A model generated the notes under the pieces. That model did no database searches and was not told where the DNA came from. It saw only the letters and a program-made list of their open reading frames with translations. Positions 14,477 to 25,824 of a DNA stretch of 64,000 nucleotides are shown piece after piece (within the stretch, counting starts at the first letter, position 1; the number at the start of each line of letters is the position of its first letter). The position numbers and the translations under genes are program-made. The DNA comes from Synaphobranchus kaupii. Its lineage: Eukaryota > Chordata > Actinopteri > Anguilliformes > Synaphobranchidae. The stretch covers positions 110,589,576 through 110,653,575 of the forward strand of contig CM056376.1 of assembly GCA_029718625.1 (NCBI GenBank), in the 5' to 3' direction.

Positions 14477-14478
<2 letters not shown>
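13956..14478. other. Non-coding, nothing recognised
   Basis: No gene or repeat family recognised. Confidence 0.5.

Positions 14479-14552
<74 letters not shown>
14479..14552. repeat. (GT)n microsatellite
   Basis: Uninterrupted GT dinucleotide run of about 37 units. Confidence 0.98.
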
Positions 14553-14553
<1 letters not shown>

Positions 14554-17486
14554 CCGTGATCGCAGTAGGTCTGAGTCCTTTGTCTCACATCTCACATAGC
14601 TCTTAATCAACTGTTTTAGTTCATCAATTAAACACTGAGTGACAACAGAGACCAGCGGACTCTGCTGCTCTCCAGTACAATGGCTGCAGCCCCCCTGTTG
14701 AAGAAAACGCGTTATTAATGGTGCTCAGAGGGGATGAGGAATTATTATAAAATGGATTTTGTTACCAAAAGCAAGGTACACTCCCAAATAAATATCCGTA
14801 AGCTACAATAAAAATGGTGGAGGCGTAGGTTGCTTTGCAGGTGCCACAGAGAAATGAACCATGCCGTAACAAAAGAGGCGAGTAACCCCTTTTACCTATG
14901 AAACGCATGCATGCAAAATACATATTTTACATCCAAATGCTGCACTTCCCTGGTGCCCAGCAGACACACGGCGCTCCAGGGTGGATTCACCATGCCTGTC
15001 ACAGCTTGTGCCTTTGTGCCTGTGTTCAGCGTGCGAACGGATCCCCATTAAACGGAGCAGTTGGGACGAGAGACGCTGCAAACAGGCAGGGCTCCGTAGG
15101 ACTGTGACACAGCGGTGCCCTGCCTGTGACCCCTCTCCGATCCTGACGGCGCACGACTGGTCCTCAGGGTTTCTGCCCTCACAGAAAAGCCGCCTGACCT
15201 TGAGGAAGTGCAGATGCGCGTTTAATATTGAGCTCCTCTTAATGCTGCGGGCCGTACAGTAACCCTTTCAATCACATCGCTGTTTGCCAGACGAGATCCG
15301 TCTCAAGAGCTCAGACGGGTCTTCCCAGCTCCACTGGCGTGATTACTACCGTCAGAGAGCTGTCTGTACCAATGCCCGTTCTTATTATTATACCTATTAT
15401 TGAGATTTTAATGTCCTCAGATTAAAGCAGGGGTCTTTAATGTTCCATTGTTCCTGTTTAAAACAGTAAGAACACTGGTTTGAAGTTAAAGAAAATGCAA
15501 ATAAGCACCCCAGAGGGAAAAGAGGCATTTACATCGCAAGCTGTGTGAAGAAGCTCCTTCTAAAGTGAGAAAATTCTACTCACGGCACATAAATCTATGT
15601 GGAGGCAAACACTTCATTAGCAAAACCACCTTTTCCCAAGAATTATGTTGGATAGATAGGATTATTCATTTATTTATCTATGCATATATTTACTTTTAAA
15701 CAAGGCAATCAGTTTCACACCACATTATGAGATATTTGCTGATGAAAAAATTAAAAAAATAACTAAATAAAAGAATAAGCCCTAAATCACTTCTCTAAAT
15801 GCTCAGAGGTCATTTGGCTTTTCCTCCTGATCTCAGCACTATCGTTTCTCCTCTTTACTCCATGTGCAGATGGGGGCCGGTGGGTGTTTTGTTTTGTCGT
15901 GTTTTTGGGCCAGAATTAATTAGTCCAGTCACTTTTAAATTTGTGTTTACACTCACAGGGTTTGTTGAAATGTAACTGGGGAGATGAATAACCAGGAGAC
16001 AGAAACTGTAAATATTTAATTCAGAAGAAAATGCTTCTTTAAACAGCTTTTTAGAGAGATACAGACCAGAACAAAAATTGAGCATCAGAATCTCTTTGCT
16101 CGCACTGTTCTCCATCCTGCTTCTTGGTATTTATTTTTTGTTTTAAACTGGATTCAGTCAGAGCAAGGCTCAGAGAGAGAGAAAGTTTCCTGTTTACTAT
16201 TCAGCTCACTTAACACATCCCAGGTTGTCTCCATGGTTACTGAACCTGGTCCCTGGTGTGCGTTCAATTGCAAAGGAGAGCAATTAGTGGGCTTTAAGTT
16301 ATATTTGCTATTTTCCATTTTTTAAATTATTAACCATTAATTATATAACAGTATTCGGAACCCACACACACACTCAGGCATGGAATTTGTATGTTGACAA
16401 TTCAATGTTGTCATAATAAAACACACCTTTTTACAACATGGGTCCTTTCAACGTGATCTGCCGCAAATCAGTCATGCAAATGTTGTTGTGAGTTATGCAA
16501 GTTATTATTACAACACTGAGCTGTCAACACACAAATATTCCCCCCACACGTTTTCGCTCTCAGACTACATATTGGTTCCCCACCCCACCCCGTAGCACTC
16601 CCACATTTTGTATTAATTCAGGTTATTTTTATGATTATAGCTTGTCATGGATTTAGATCTATTTGGCATTTAGTCTGTTGGTATTTAGAATGTGTACTTT
16701 TGTTTTCAGTTAGCATAGTTGACTTGCAGGAGGGATTTAGTGATGTTGCATCTATGCTAGCTGGTCTGGGAATGTTGTTAGCCTGGACTGGCACTATTGC
16801 TCATATTAATCAGATTGCATTAATTTAATGTAATGTAATGTAAAAATGTAGTGTGAAATTTGTAGTAAATAAAGTCACACAAAAGAACCGGAGTTCTGCA
16901 CGTTGTAGATCTCCCTTAAGCCATGCTATTAAGTAGTTTGGCCTCACTAAATCTCTGAATCTCTTGTAAGAGAGACAGAGAGGCGTCAGTAATTGGACAG
17001 CAAGCCATTGATAATTCAAGAGCATTTCTCCCAACACAAGATGTGTGAGCCCCCATTCCTCACACATGCTTTGGTTCTCCTCAAAACGTGTCAGATCGTG
17101 GATGGTTCGGGAATTTTCATTCATGTATTTTGATACGATTGATTTTTGGCGTGCGGTTTTCCCTTCTGTTCCTATTTTTATCTCTGACATATTTCAGGAG
17201 AAAAAGCCTGCAAGTTTTTCTTGACTGTTGCCTTCTGCTATTTTCTTCCAGAGAAAGTTGAGTAATGGTTCTGCTCATCGAGCGGCTCAGTCCACTGTTA
17301 GAACGGCTCTCTTGGATCATACTGCATGCCAGACATGCTCCTGTCCTAAGTCTGCACAGATGTCATAGATTTAAATCTTAATACTCCAATAAATTTTGCA
17401 AAAAGGGGCATGGTGGTTAGATCAGAAAAAGGAAATGAGAACATGCTTCATCATGTCACCAATGAATTACATTTATATTGCATGTG

Positions 17487-17494
<8 letters not shown>
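14553..17494. other. Repeat-poor non-coding DNA
   Basis: No gene found. The sequence is unusually free of recognisable repeats, and 14900-15360 is GC-richer than its surroundings. A (taatg)n-like pentamer stutter at 16827-16841 could be a LINE or SINE tail remnant. Distal regulatory elements of hs3st1 could lie here but cannot be identified from one sequence. Confidence 0.4.

Positions 17495-17526
<32 letters not shown>
17495..17526. repeat. (TA)n microsatellite
   Basis: AT dinucleotide run that ends exactly at the left terminus of the Tc1 element starting at 17527. Confidence 0.95.
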
Positions 17527-17530
<4 letters not shown>

Positions 17531-18300
17531 TCCTTTCCAAAAAAATTTAATATCATGGAAAGGTTGTTTTTTTTCCATAATTCCATTCAAAAAGTGAAAC
17601 TTTCATAGATTATAGATTCATTACACACAAAGTGAAATATTTCTAGCCTTTATTTGTTTCATTTTTCATAATTTTGGCTTACAGCTCCAGAAAACCCCCA
17701 AAACAGTATTTCAAGAAATTAGAATAGTGTGTCGAAAATCAGCATTTACTTCAGTTATTTCAGAGAATGAGTGGAGTGGCTTGACTCGAGGAATCCGACA
17801 GTTGTAGCCCATGTCCCGGATACGTCTGTACGTGGTGGTTTTTGAAGCACTGACTCCAGCCTCAGTCCACTCCCTCTGCATCTCCGCCAAATTTTGGAAT
17901 CGTCTTTGCTTGACAATCCGCTGAAGCCTACGGTCATCTCTTTTGCTTGTGCACCTTCTCCTGCCACATTTTTCCCTTCCACTAAACTTTCTATTGATAT
18001 GCTTGGACACTGCACTCTGCGAACAGCCAGCCTCCTTAGCGATGACCTTTTGTGGCTTACCCATCTTCTGGAGGGTGTCAATGATGGTCTTCTGGCCAAT
18101 TGTCAAGTCTGCAGTCTTCCCCATACTGAACCAAACTGAGATAAACTTTGCAGGTGTTTTGAGTAAATTAGATGATAGTGTGACACTCAGTCTAAAACAT
18201 TCATTCTCTGAAATAACTGAAGTAAATGCTGATTTTCGACACACTATTCTAATTTCTTGAAATACTGTTTTGGGGGTTTTCTGGAGCTGTAAGCCAAAAA
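17527..18300 (-). mobile_element. Tc1-like element with long inverted repeats, right end lost
   Basis: The left end begins cagatcctttcc directly after TA. 17672-17769 and 18202-18299 are perfect 98-bp inverted copies (ttttggcttacagctccag...), the inner part of a long TIR. The outer about 145 bp present on the left (17527-17671) is absent on the right, where a SINE-like repeat starts at 18301. The middle encodes the N-terminal part of a Tc1 transposase on the minus strand. Confidence 0.85.
17711..18124 (-). pseudogene. Tc1 transposase, N-terminal fragment
   Basis: From an ATG at 18124, the minus strand reads MGKTADLTIGQK... with two helix-turn-helix blocks: KVIAKEAGCSQSAVSKHIN, then SKRDDRRLQRIV...AGVSASKTTTYRRIRDMG. 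These are the paired DNA-binding domains of Tc1 transposases. After about 117 codons the frame runs into the inverted repeat and stops at 17711, so the DDE catalytic core is deleted. It cannot catalyse transposition. Confidence 0.85.
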
Positions 18301-18650
18301 TGGTTAGCACTGTCGCCTCACAGCAAGAAGCTACCGAGTTCGAATCCCGGCCGAGGGCCTTTCTGTGCGGAGTTTGCATGCTCTCCCCGTGGCTGTGTAG
18401 GTTTCCTCCGGGTACTCCGGTTTCCTCCCACAGTCCAAAGACATGCAGGTTAGGCTAATTGGGGACTCTAAATTGCCCATAGGTATGAGTGTGTGAGTGA
18501 ATGGTGTGTGTGCCCTGTGATGGATTGGCAGCCTGTCCAGGGTGTATTCCTGCCTCTCGCCCAATGCATGCTGGGATAGGCTCCAGCACCCCCTGCGACC
18601 CTGATCAGGAATAAGCGGGTTAGATAATGGATGGATGGATGGATATATAT
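18301..18650 (+). mobile_element. tRNA-headed SINE-like repeat, copy 1
   Basis: The head ggttagcactgtcgcctcac...gttcgaatcccgg resembles tRNA A and B boxes (Pol III promoter). It is followed by a conserved body (ctccccgtggctgtgtaggt, ggtttcctcccacagtcc, ctgggataggctccagcacc) and a (atgg)n tail at 18627-18642. A second copy is at 36407-36750. It abuts the truncated Tc1 TIR with no gap, so the two inserted together or one cut into the other. Confidence 0.8.
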
Positions 18651-18670
18651 ATATACTGTATATATATCTA

Positions 18671-19138
18671 CAGTTGAAATTGGAAGTTTATATACACTTA
18701 GTCATTAAAACTAATTTCTAACCACTCCACAGTGTTGGCAAGTCAGTTAGGACATCTACTTTGTGCATGACACAAGTAATTTTTACAACAATTGTTTACA
18801 GAAAGATTATTTCACTTTTAATTCACTATATCACAATTCCAGTGTGTCAGAAGTTTACAATAAATAAGTTGACTGTGCCTTTAAATTTTTTATATTTGGT
18901 TGCATATCCTTTACATGCCATGACTTCCTGATGTCTGTGATCCAACAACATCAAAAGACTCTTGAATCTTATTTTCTGGTACTCTAACGATACTATAACG
19001 TCTCTGCATTTGAATCTGCATGGATCTCTATTGGAATTGGGGGGTGGGACTAGATTTAGCTGTAAATTATGCTGGAGTGGTTAAAAATGAGTTTTAATGA
19101 CTTCAACCTAAGTGTATGTAAACTTTTGACTTCAACTG
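18671..19138. mobile_element. Tc1-type MITE with cagttgaa ends
   Basis: Ends cagttgaaattggaagttta and its inverse ...acttttgacttcaactg lie between TA dinucleotides (18669-18670, 19139-19140). The inner direct-repeat block ccagtgtgtcagaagtttac fits the IR/DR layout of the salmonid-type Tc1 group (Sleeping Beauty relatives). No transposase frame is present. The middle (about 18893-19070) is a module shared with elements at 52.8 and 54.3-54.9 kb. Confidence 0.85.
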
Positions 19139-19164
19139 TATATATACATATATATATATATATA

Positions 19165-19705
19165 CACTGCCTGGCCAAAAAAAAAGTCGCACTCTATTAT
19201 TTCGTTGGACTACCTTTAGCTTTGATTATGGCGCGCATTCGTCGTGGCATTGTTTCGACAACCTTATGCAACATCACAACATTTATTTCCATCCAGAGTT
19301 GCATTCCTTTTTGGCCGAGATCTTGTATTGATGACGGGAGAGTCAAACCACTCCGTAGAGTCTTCTCCAGCACATCCCAAAGACTTTCAATGGGGTTGAG
19401 GTCAGGACTCTGGTGGCCAATTCATGTGTGAAACTGATTCCTCATGCTCCCTGAACCACTCTTTCACAATTTGAGCACGATGAATCTTGGCATTGTCGTC
19501 CTGGAATATGCCCATTGATGGGATAACCTGGTCATTCAGTACATTCTGGTACTCAGCTGACTTCATTTTATTGCTGCATAATGTTGCTGAGCCTAGACCT
19601 GACCAATTGAAGCAACCCCAGATCATAACACTGCCTCCAGGGGCTTGTACAGTGGGCACTATGCATGACGGGTGCAACAGTGACTTTTTTTTTGGCCAGG
19701 CAGTG
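19165..19705 (-). mobile_element. Tc1-like deletion derivative, copy B
   Basis: 541 bp with inverted ends cactgcctggccaaaaaaaa and ttttttttggccaggcagtg, flanked by TA on both sides (19163-19164, 19706-19707). The minus strand keeps [45 protein letters not shown] and, after a frame break, [11 protein letters not shown]: the second catalytic Asp and the final Glu region. The first part of the transposase is absent. It can only move with a transposase supplied from elsewhere. Confidence 0.9.
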
Positions 19706-20302
19706 TATATACACACACACACATACAAACACATAGTAAAAATGTTCCGTGTTAAATCAAGACTTCCTCTTTTGTACGGTTGTCGACATAGAAAGCATAT
19801 ACATTTTGGAGTATTTCTAATGCTATGCCCTGGAAAGGGGAACAGTAGGGGTAGTAGAACATATATGTAGCAATACTGAAGATAAGCTCACATAACTCAT
19901 ATGTGGAGAAAACCACGAGGGTCTTCGAAAACAGATCACTGCAGGACATTTGACCTCTCTGCAGAGACCTTTCCCGGTCAAAGCAGAGCATTGCCCTGCA
20001 AACATTCCACTTCTCCTTGGGTAATTCTGAAAGGACGATGTCATCAAAGACCAATCAGGAATGGGCGTTAGTGGTGTTTGGATGATAAGGCCCCTCGTGA
20101 GGCCCAGACAAACAGGCCCATTTCCACAAGTGTTAGGAAACCCTTCGGTGGCCCTGAAAACTCTCTCTCCCTCTCCTTTCAGCATGTTTCACAAAAGGTT
20201 ATGTCTGGCAGATACAGACACATGGAAATACATAAACAGGGTCATGTTTTTTTATCATATATTTTGACTGGTCATTGGGAGGCAAGATTGTGACTACAGT
20301 CA
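19706..20302. other. Non-coding with short (AC)n
   Basis: A short AC run at 19710-19723 follows the Tc1 copy. The rest shows no recognised gene. Confidence 0.5.
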
Positions 20303-20480
20303 GAGTGTGGTATAATGGTTAAGGAACTGGGCTTGTAACCGAAAGGTTGTTGGTTTGATTCCCAGGTTTGAACACTTGAGCAAGGTACTTCATCTGCATT
20401 GCTTGAGTATATATATCCAACTGTACATATGCTGTGTAGGTTGCTCTGGATAAGAGCATCTGCTAAATGCCTGTAATGTA
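20303..20480 (+). mobile_element. tRNA-derived SINE with UnaSINE-like tail
   Basis: The head gtgtggtataatggttaagg...gttggtttgattccc carries A-box and B-box-like Pol III promoter elements. The 3' part ctctggataagagcatctgc + taaatg, followed by tgtaatgtaa, is the stem-loop plus TGTAA repeat recognised by L2-clade (UnaL2-type) reverse transcriptases in fish. An active partner LINE would be needed for mobility; none is seen here. Confidence 0.85.
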
Positions 20481-21016
20481 ACTACAACTTCAAAAAGGAG
20501 GAAGGCTGGGAAAACCTTTACCACAAACATATACATTCCTGCTCTGGTGCTAGATTAATACTCCACGGTTACAAATCACATAAAGTGCACATTTAATTTC
20601 TGTTATTTAAGTAAAACAACAAAATCGCATACCATATCATGAGAAATCCTTTGGCATTTTTAAACAAACTATTTGCTTGTTTGATTTTCTTGGACGATTT
20701 TGCATTGCCCATATTCGTCTCCAATATGGAGTACTATTTTGGGAATCCATAATTGTTGCTCAAACATTAGTTCAAGAGGGAGCACGCTTACACATGTGAC
20801 TGCCGAAACAACATGTGGTTAAGCCAGTTCTGTTCTGCAATTCGTCATCTGAGCTGTGCAGTCGGCGCAACAGAGAACTGCACGTGGAGCAGCCGACCAA
20901 TCGACCAAGGAGATTGCATTGAGTGAAGACGTGAGGAACTAAAACTTTCTGTCCTTAGGTTGTACTGCTGCTAGATGCCTGGGAATCCAGGCCATTCAGC
21001 CTGGCTTAAATTCAGT
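20481..21016. other. Non-coding, nothing recognised
   Basis: No recognised gene or repeat. Confidence 0.5.
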
Positions 21017-21254
21017 CCAAACCGTAATGCACGCCACTGCACCAGTCACAAACGTCTGAATAGAACATGATTTGGGAGGCAGTTTGTCCAAACCGTAAGG
21101 TAGTGCAAAGCGTAAGGAATGCCACTGCACCAGTCAAAAACGTCTTCAGAGAACATGATTTGGGAGCCAGTTTCTCCAAACCGTAAGGTAGTGCAAACCG
21201 TAAGGAATGTCACTGCACCAGTCACAAACGTCTGAAGAGAATGTGAATTGAGAG
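21017..21254. repeat. 88-bp tandem repeat, about 2.7 copies
   Basis: The marker g(c/t)cactgcaccagtcacaaa occurs at 21033, 21121 and 21209, exactly 88 bp apart. A further diverged copy is at about 25892-25970, so a once continuous array is now divided by the hAT and LINE insertions. Confidence 0.9.
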
Positions 21255-24200
21255 CAGGGCCGGATCTGGGGGGGGGGGGGCAGAGGGGGCTGTGCCCCCC
21301 CAAATTTTTGCTGTGCCCCCCCAAAACTTTGACCATTGACTTAAAATAATCAATTGCTTTGATCGATCCCTAGAAAAAATCCCAAAAACATTTTTTAACC
21401 CATATTTTGCATTCTTTCTCAGTTCAGGAGACTTAGCCAATCATAATGTTCTATTCAAAATATCAAAAAACAACAACTTGGCAATGTATTTCTGATTGGT
21501 TGGTTTGGCAGTTTAAAACTGGGAGACGGACCGATCTGCTGTCACTCTCTACATTTGTCGGTGTTTGTCTGTCACTTGAAGAGGTTAACGTTTGCCCACA
21601 GCAAAAATAAATAAAAATAATATAGGTCTAAAAATTATTCTGTTTAAAAGTTTATAATTAAGCCTGTGTATTTTGAGTCTTGTCTTGTTGTTTCATTTTA
21701 GTGGTTTAGTGTTATTACTGTCTGAGGGGCTTAGTGGTGGTGGTTTTACGCAACGTTAGCTCGCTAGGCTACAGTACTAGTTTACGTTAGACTAGCTAAC
21801 CTAGCTAGGTAACGTTAACTGTTAGCTAGCTAATTGTCACCGTTATAGCTAAAGCTAACTAACGGTTAGGTCGCTAATGTGTTTTTCTTTATTTTCTTAT
21901 TCTCTGTGCTGCACGGTTCTTCTTTCCTTTTGGTGACAGTTACCCTACTTGCTTATACGGTATTAGCCTAAATCATTATGCATCGATTTTTGATTACTAA
22001 ACCAAAGCACAGTAATGTTAACACAAATGCAGCTCTAGTTGTACATCCCGGTAGTTCAGAATCTTCATGCTCAGTATCGGATCCTGTGCCCAGTCCCAGT
22101 TCGGAAGAAAAGGCAGTCGGGGGTGCTTCCGTAGATCTCGGCCACGATTTAAATGATAATACACCATCTCAGCCAGTTCTAAAAGTATTTCCCAAACGGG
22201 AGTTTGGCAAAAAGGCTCGTTCTTTCAACCCAAGCTGGTATCAGTCACGATCATGGCTAGAATATTCAGTGAAACTAGATGCATGTTTCTGCTTCCCCTG
22301 TCGCAAGTTTTCAAGCACAAATGACAGAGATATAGTTTTTACCAAGACAGGGTTTATTAACTGGAAAACGGCATTAGAAAAGGACAGGGGATTATACAGG
22401 CGTGCATCTAGCCATAGCCATTTGAATGCTGCACGATCATGGATAGAACTGAACACGAGAGTGGAAATTGGTGACACTATATCATGTCTCTTGGGAAAAA
22501 CGCAGGTTGAGAAAAACCGATACTACATCAGAAGCATAGGGGAAGTGGTGCAGTTTCTGGCTGTGAACGAACTTGCTTTTCGTGGAAGCACTGAAAGTCA
22601 GTCCGAAATAAACCATGACAGTGATATCTCTGCTGGGCTGTTCCTGAAATTGTTTGAGTACACTCTGGCTAAGGATTCCAAACTTGCTGAAATAGCAAAA
22701 AACATCCCTCAGAATGCAAAGTACACATCAAAAGGCATTCAAAATGAGATAATTAACACTCTAGCCAGTATGGTGTTGCATGAGGTGAAAAGAAAATATG
22801 ATAATGCAGATACAGTAGGGTTCTGCATCAAATGTGATGGAACCAGAGACAGGTGCAATGTTGAGAATCTTTCACTTGTGATTCGGTTTGTCTGTAATTC
22901 GGTTCCTGAGGAGCATTTGATTGGTTTACTGGACTTGAGTGGGTTGGATGCAGAATATATAACAACAGAAATGCTCAAACACCTGTCCAGTGAAGGTTAC
23001 AGTGCTGATAATATAATCAGGCAATGTTATGATGGCGCATCAGTCATGAGTGGGATCAGGGGTGGGGTTCAAGCATTGTTGCAACAGAAGCTTGGCAGGC
23101 TCATTCCTTATGTACATTGCTACAACCATCAGCTGCACCTAGCAGTGGTGCATGCCATTCAGGAAGAGCCATGCGCCAAAACATTCTTTGAACTCTCCGG
23201 CTCACTACATTCCTTCATTCGCCATCATTATGTAGTCCAGAACTATAATGCACCCTCTCTTAAAAGGTTACTTGAGATATGGTGGACCAGTCATTATGAT
23301 GTAACAAAATGTCTGGTAGACAATGAGGATGCCATCTTGAACATTTTGTCAGCGATTTCTGAAGATAGTGTGGCAGCAATGGCTTTATGCACAGAGGCAT
23401 CAGGGCTCCTAGTACAACTCAGGAAGCATCATTTTTTTGAAATTGGTAAATTCCTCATCAAAATTTTTGGTGTCTTGAAGCCAGCAAATTCTATTCTGCA
23501 GGCTAAGGCTGTGGATCTTTGCAGTGCTGGGGAGGCTATCAGTGCCTCACTGCAAGCTTTAAAAGATATCCGAGAAGATGATTCATGGGATAATTTTGAG
23601 ATATTAGACAGCCCCACTGCTACAAAAAGAAGGAGAACAATGAGCAAACAGCTCATAGACAGTTTTGTTCTCTCCACCGTTGGTCACACTGAGTCTGATT
23701 CCTCCAACACTCCCAGCCAGTCTTTGAGAAGAGCCCTCCTAAACATCTTGGACAGAGCTATTGCAGAGATTGAGGACAGGTTTTCGAGGAGAAATATTGA
23801 CCTGATGAGGGCAATAAGCTGTCTTGTTCCCCAGTCTACGTCTTTTCTAGAGTTGGCCCTATTGAAACCGCTGCAGCTACTTGCCGGTACTGATGCAACA
23901 ACCAATAGTCTGAAAAATGAAATTGATGTGGCAAAATCCATGTTGCTCAAGAAGTTCTCCACTGACGCGGACCTGTCAACAGTGTGTCGACATATACAGG
24001 GCTATAAGGAAGCCTTTCCAGAGCTACATGCAGTGTATGCAACTGCACTGGTGATTGGAGTATCCTCAGCATCATGTGAGAGTTCTTTCTCCACTCTGAC
24101 ACGTGTCCTAACACCCTTCTGCCGCACAACGCTGCATGAGAGAAAAAGGAATTTGGTGATTCTGGCACATGAAAAAATAATAACCAAGAGTATTGATTTG

Positions 24201-24925
24201 GATGAGTTTGTTAGGGCTTTTATGAAAACAAACAGAAGACTCATGCTTTGAGGCAATTGCTTTGTGTTTTGCAGTGGGAATAGCTAGGCCTTCTTTTTTC
24301 TTTTAACCATATTGTTAGAAATCTCCAACAGTTTAAAGAGAAACCATAGCCTACAAATCTTTTTTTTTTTTTTGACATTACCTATGTTTGTAAAGTGCTT
24401 GCTGCTTTATTTCTTGAAAACAGTCCTGAGATTCGATGTAGTGGTAGTTCAGCGTAATCACTGAATGGGTGATGTAGGCAACTGTAAGCTCCATGTTTGG
24501 GACAAATACTTTTTTTTTTCTTGATTTAGCTAAAGAGCACACTCAGCTTTTATTTAAAGGGATAAACCTTATTTCACTTTGGTACAACATAATTAATTTT
24601 GTGGAGCTTACCCCATTTTATTTGCATAAAGCAGCTGTCATTTGCCAGGGTGGTATACAATAGTTAGCTCTGCTGTTAGCCTTCTACTTTTGCATAACAT
24701 GTAAGACTGTTGTTATACTTCAAATATTATGTTAGGCTATTATAGAAAAGTGAGTTAAATGATTTAATATTCCAACAATAGGAATGTCAGTGCCAAAAAA
24801 CTGTATTGTCTGCCAAGTTTCCTTATTTTTTTGTTGCAGAGCTGCAAACTGTGCTAACTTCATTTTTATCTGAATACAAACACGCATAATTAGGCTTCAA
24901 GAAATACAAATAGTGGCCTCTTTGA
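21255..24925 (+). mobile_element. hAT transposon with intact transposase; right end not found
   Basis: The left terminus cagggccggatctggggg at 21255 is a hAT-type end. It is preceded by attgagag (21247-21254), which fits the hAT target pattern nTnnnnAn. Subterminal repeats tgtgcccccccaaa follow at 21291 and 21312. No inverse end or second attgagag is visible before the CR1-like LINE tail at 24926 or beyond it, so the right terminus was probably lost. The right boundary given is the start of the LINE. Confidence 0.75.
21978..24251 (+). CDS. hAT transposase (ZMYM1-like, TTF zinc finger), intact 757 aa
   Basis: One uninterrupted ATG-initiated frame. A TTF-type zinc finger lies at about 78-150 (Cys103, Cys105, Cys108 and His146/His148, with W87/W93). 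A DUF4371/RNase H-like core follows: first catalytic Asp287 in CDGTRD, second Asp352 in CYDGASVMSG, then CYNHQLHLAVV (the hAT CxxH motif, 381-384). The C-terminal hAT dimerisation block has Glu701 in SASCESSFSTLTRVL. The length is normal for ZMYM1-like/52-kDa-repressor-like hAT proteins of fish. Neighbours are its own transposon end upstream and a LINE downstream. A domesticated gene is possible, but the adjacent left terminus and repeat context argue for a transposon protein. An intact frame suggests recent arrival or recent activity. Confidence 0.9.
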   Translation: MHRFLITKPKHSNVNTNAALVVHPGSSESSCSVSDPVPSPSSEEKAVGGASVDLGHDLNDNTPSQPVLKVFPKREFGKKARSFNPSWYQSRSWLEYSVKLDACFCFPCRKFSSTNDRDIVFTKTGFINWKTALEKDRGLYRRASSHSHLNAARSWIELNTRVEIGDTISCLLGKTQVEKNRYYIRSIGEVVQFLAVNELAFRGSTESQSEINHDSDISAGLFLKLFEYTLAKDSKLAEIAKNIPQNAKYTSKGIQNEIINTLASMVLHEVKRKYDNADTVGFCIKCDGTRDRCNVENLSLVIRFVCNSVPEEHLIGLLDLSGLDAEYITTEMLKHLSSEGYSADNIIRQCYDGASVMSGIRGGVQALLQQKLGRLIPYVHCYNHQLHLAVVHAIQEEPCAKTFFELSGSLHSFIRHHYVVQNYNAPSLKRLLEIWWTSHYDVTKCLVDNEDAILNILSAISEDSVAAMALCTEASGLLVQLRKHHFFEIGKFLIKIFGVLKPANSILQAKAVDLCSAGEAISASLQALKDIREDDSWDNFEILDSPTATKRRRTMSKQLIDSFVLSTVGHTESDSSNTPSQSLRRALLNILDRAIAEIEDRFSRRNIDLMRAISCLVPQSTSFLELALLKPLQLLAGTDATTNSLKNEIDVAKSMLLKKFSTDADLSTVCRHIQGYKEAFPELHAVYATALVIGVSSASCESSFSTLTRVLTPFCRTTLHERKRNLVILAHEKIITKSIDLDEFVRAFMKTNRRLML

Positions 24926-25755
24926 ACACACATAACATAACATAACATAACAAGGAAAGATGAGAACAGGCCATTCAGCCCAACAATGCTTGTCTATTCT
25001 TACCTCTAAACTGTACTAATAGTGTCTAACACTGAATCAAGCCGGGCCTTGAACACCCCCAGTGTTTCTGCCTCCACCACATGTTCAGGCAAGCTATTCC
25101 ACGTATTGACCACTCTCTGTGTGAAAACATATTTCCTAGTATCTGTGAGAAATGTATTCTTTGCCAGTTTCCATTTATGCCCCCTCGTTCTGCTAACCGA
25201 GCTCAACTTGAATAATTTCCTGTAGTTCACTTTGTTGATCCCTTTAATAAATTTAAACGCCTCAATCAAATCCCCCCTAAGTCTCCTTTTACTAAGCTTG
25301 AAAAGTCCTAGCATTTCAAGCCTTTCCTCATAAAACTTATCTTTTATACCCGGGATCAATCTGGTTGCCCTTCTTTGGACCTTTTCCAGTGCCTCTATAT
25401 CTTTCTTGTAGTAAGGTCCCCAGAACTGCAGACAGTACTCTATGTGTGGTCTGACAAGGGCATTGTATAGTGTGAGTATGATCTCCTTAGATTTATACTC
25501 AATACTCCCAGTTTTGTATCATCCCCAAATTTAACTAATGTACTTTCAATATCCGCATCTAGGTCATTTATGTAAATGAGGAAGAGCAGTGGACCCAGAA
25601 CCGAACCCTGTGGAACTCCACTTCCCACTTTACCCTGCTCAGATAAGATCCTTCCTACTACTACCCTTTGTGTTCTATCCCGTAACCCACTCTGAAATGC
25701 TTTTGGAAGTCAAAGTATATAATATCATAGGCCTTGCTCTCATCTAGACACACGT
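24926..25755 (-). mobile_element. CR1-like LINE, 5'-truncated
   Basis: On the minus strand the 3' end is a (ttatg)n tail (24926-24952), the expected end of a target-primed LINE insertion. It is preceded by the end of ORF2. The upstream end stops in the reverse transcriptase, next to a CA microsatellite. Confidence 0.85.
25006..25755 (-). pseudogene. LINE reverse transcriptase, C-terminal remnant
   Basis: The minus strand in three broken frames gives KAYDIIYFDFQKHF (from about 25740), then GVPQGSVLGPLLFLIYINDL and FGDDTKL (25620-25520; the catalytic box normally reads FADDTK, here FGDD). It then gives the C-terminal block YEERLEMLGLFKLSKRRLRG...RVVNTWNSLPEHVVEAETL (25006-25340). These are CR1-clade ORF2 features. 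Frame changes and 5' truncation make it inactive. Confidence 0.85.
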
Positions 25756-25771
25756 GCGTGTGGTTGCAAGG

Positions 25772-25821
<50 letters not shown>
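25772..25821. repeat. (CA)n microsatellite
   Basis: Uninterrupted CA run of about 25 units, right beside the truncated 5' end of the LINE. Confidence 0.97.
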
Positions 25822-25824
<3 letters not shown>

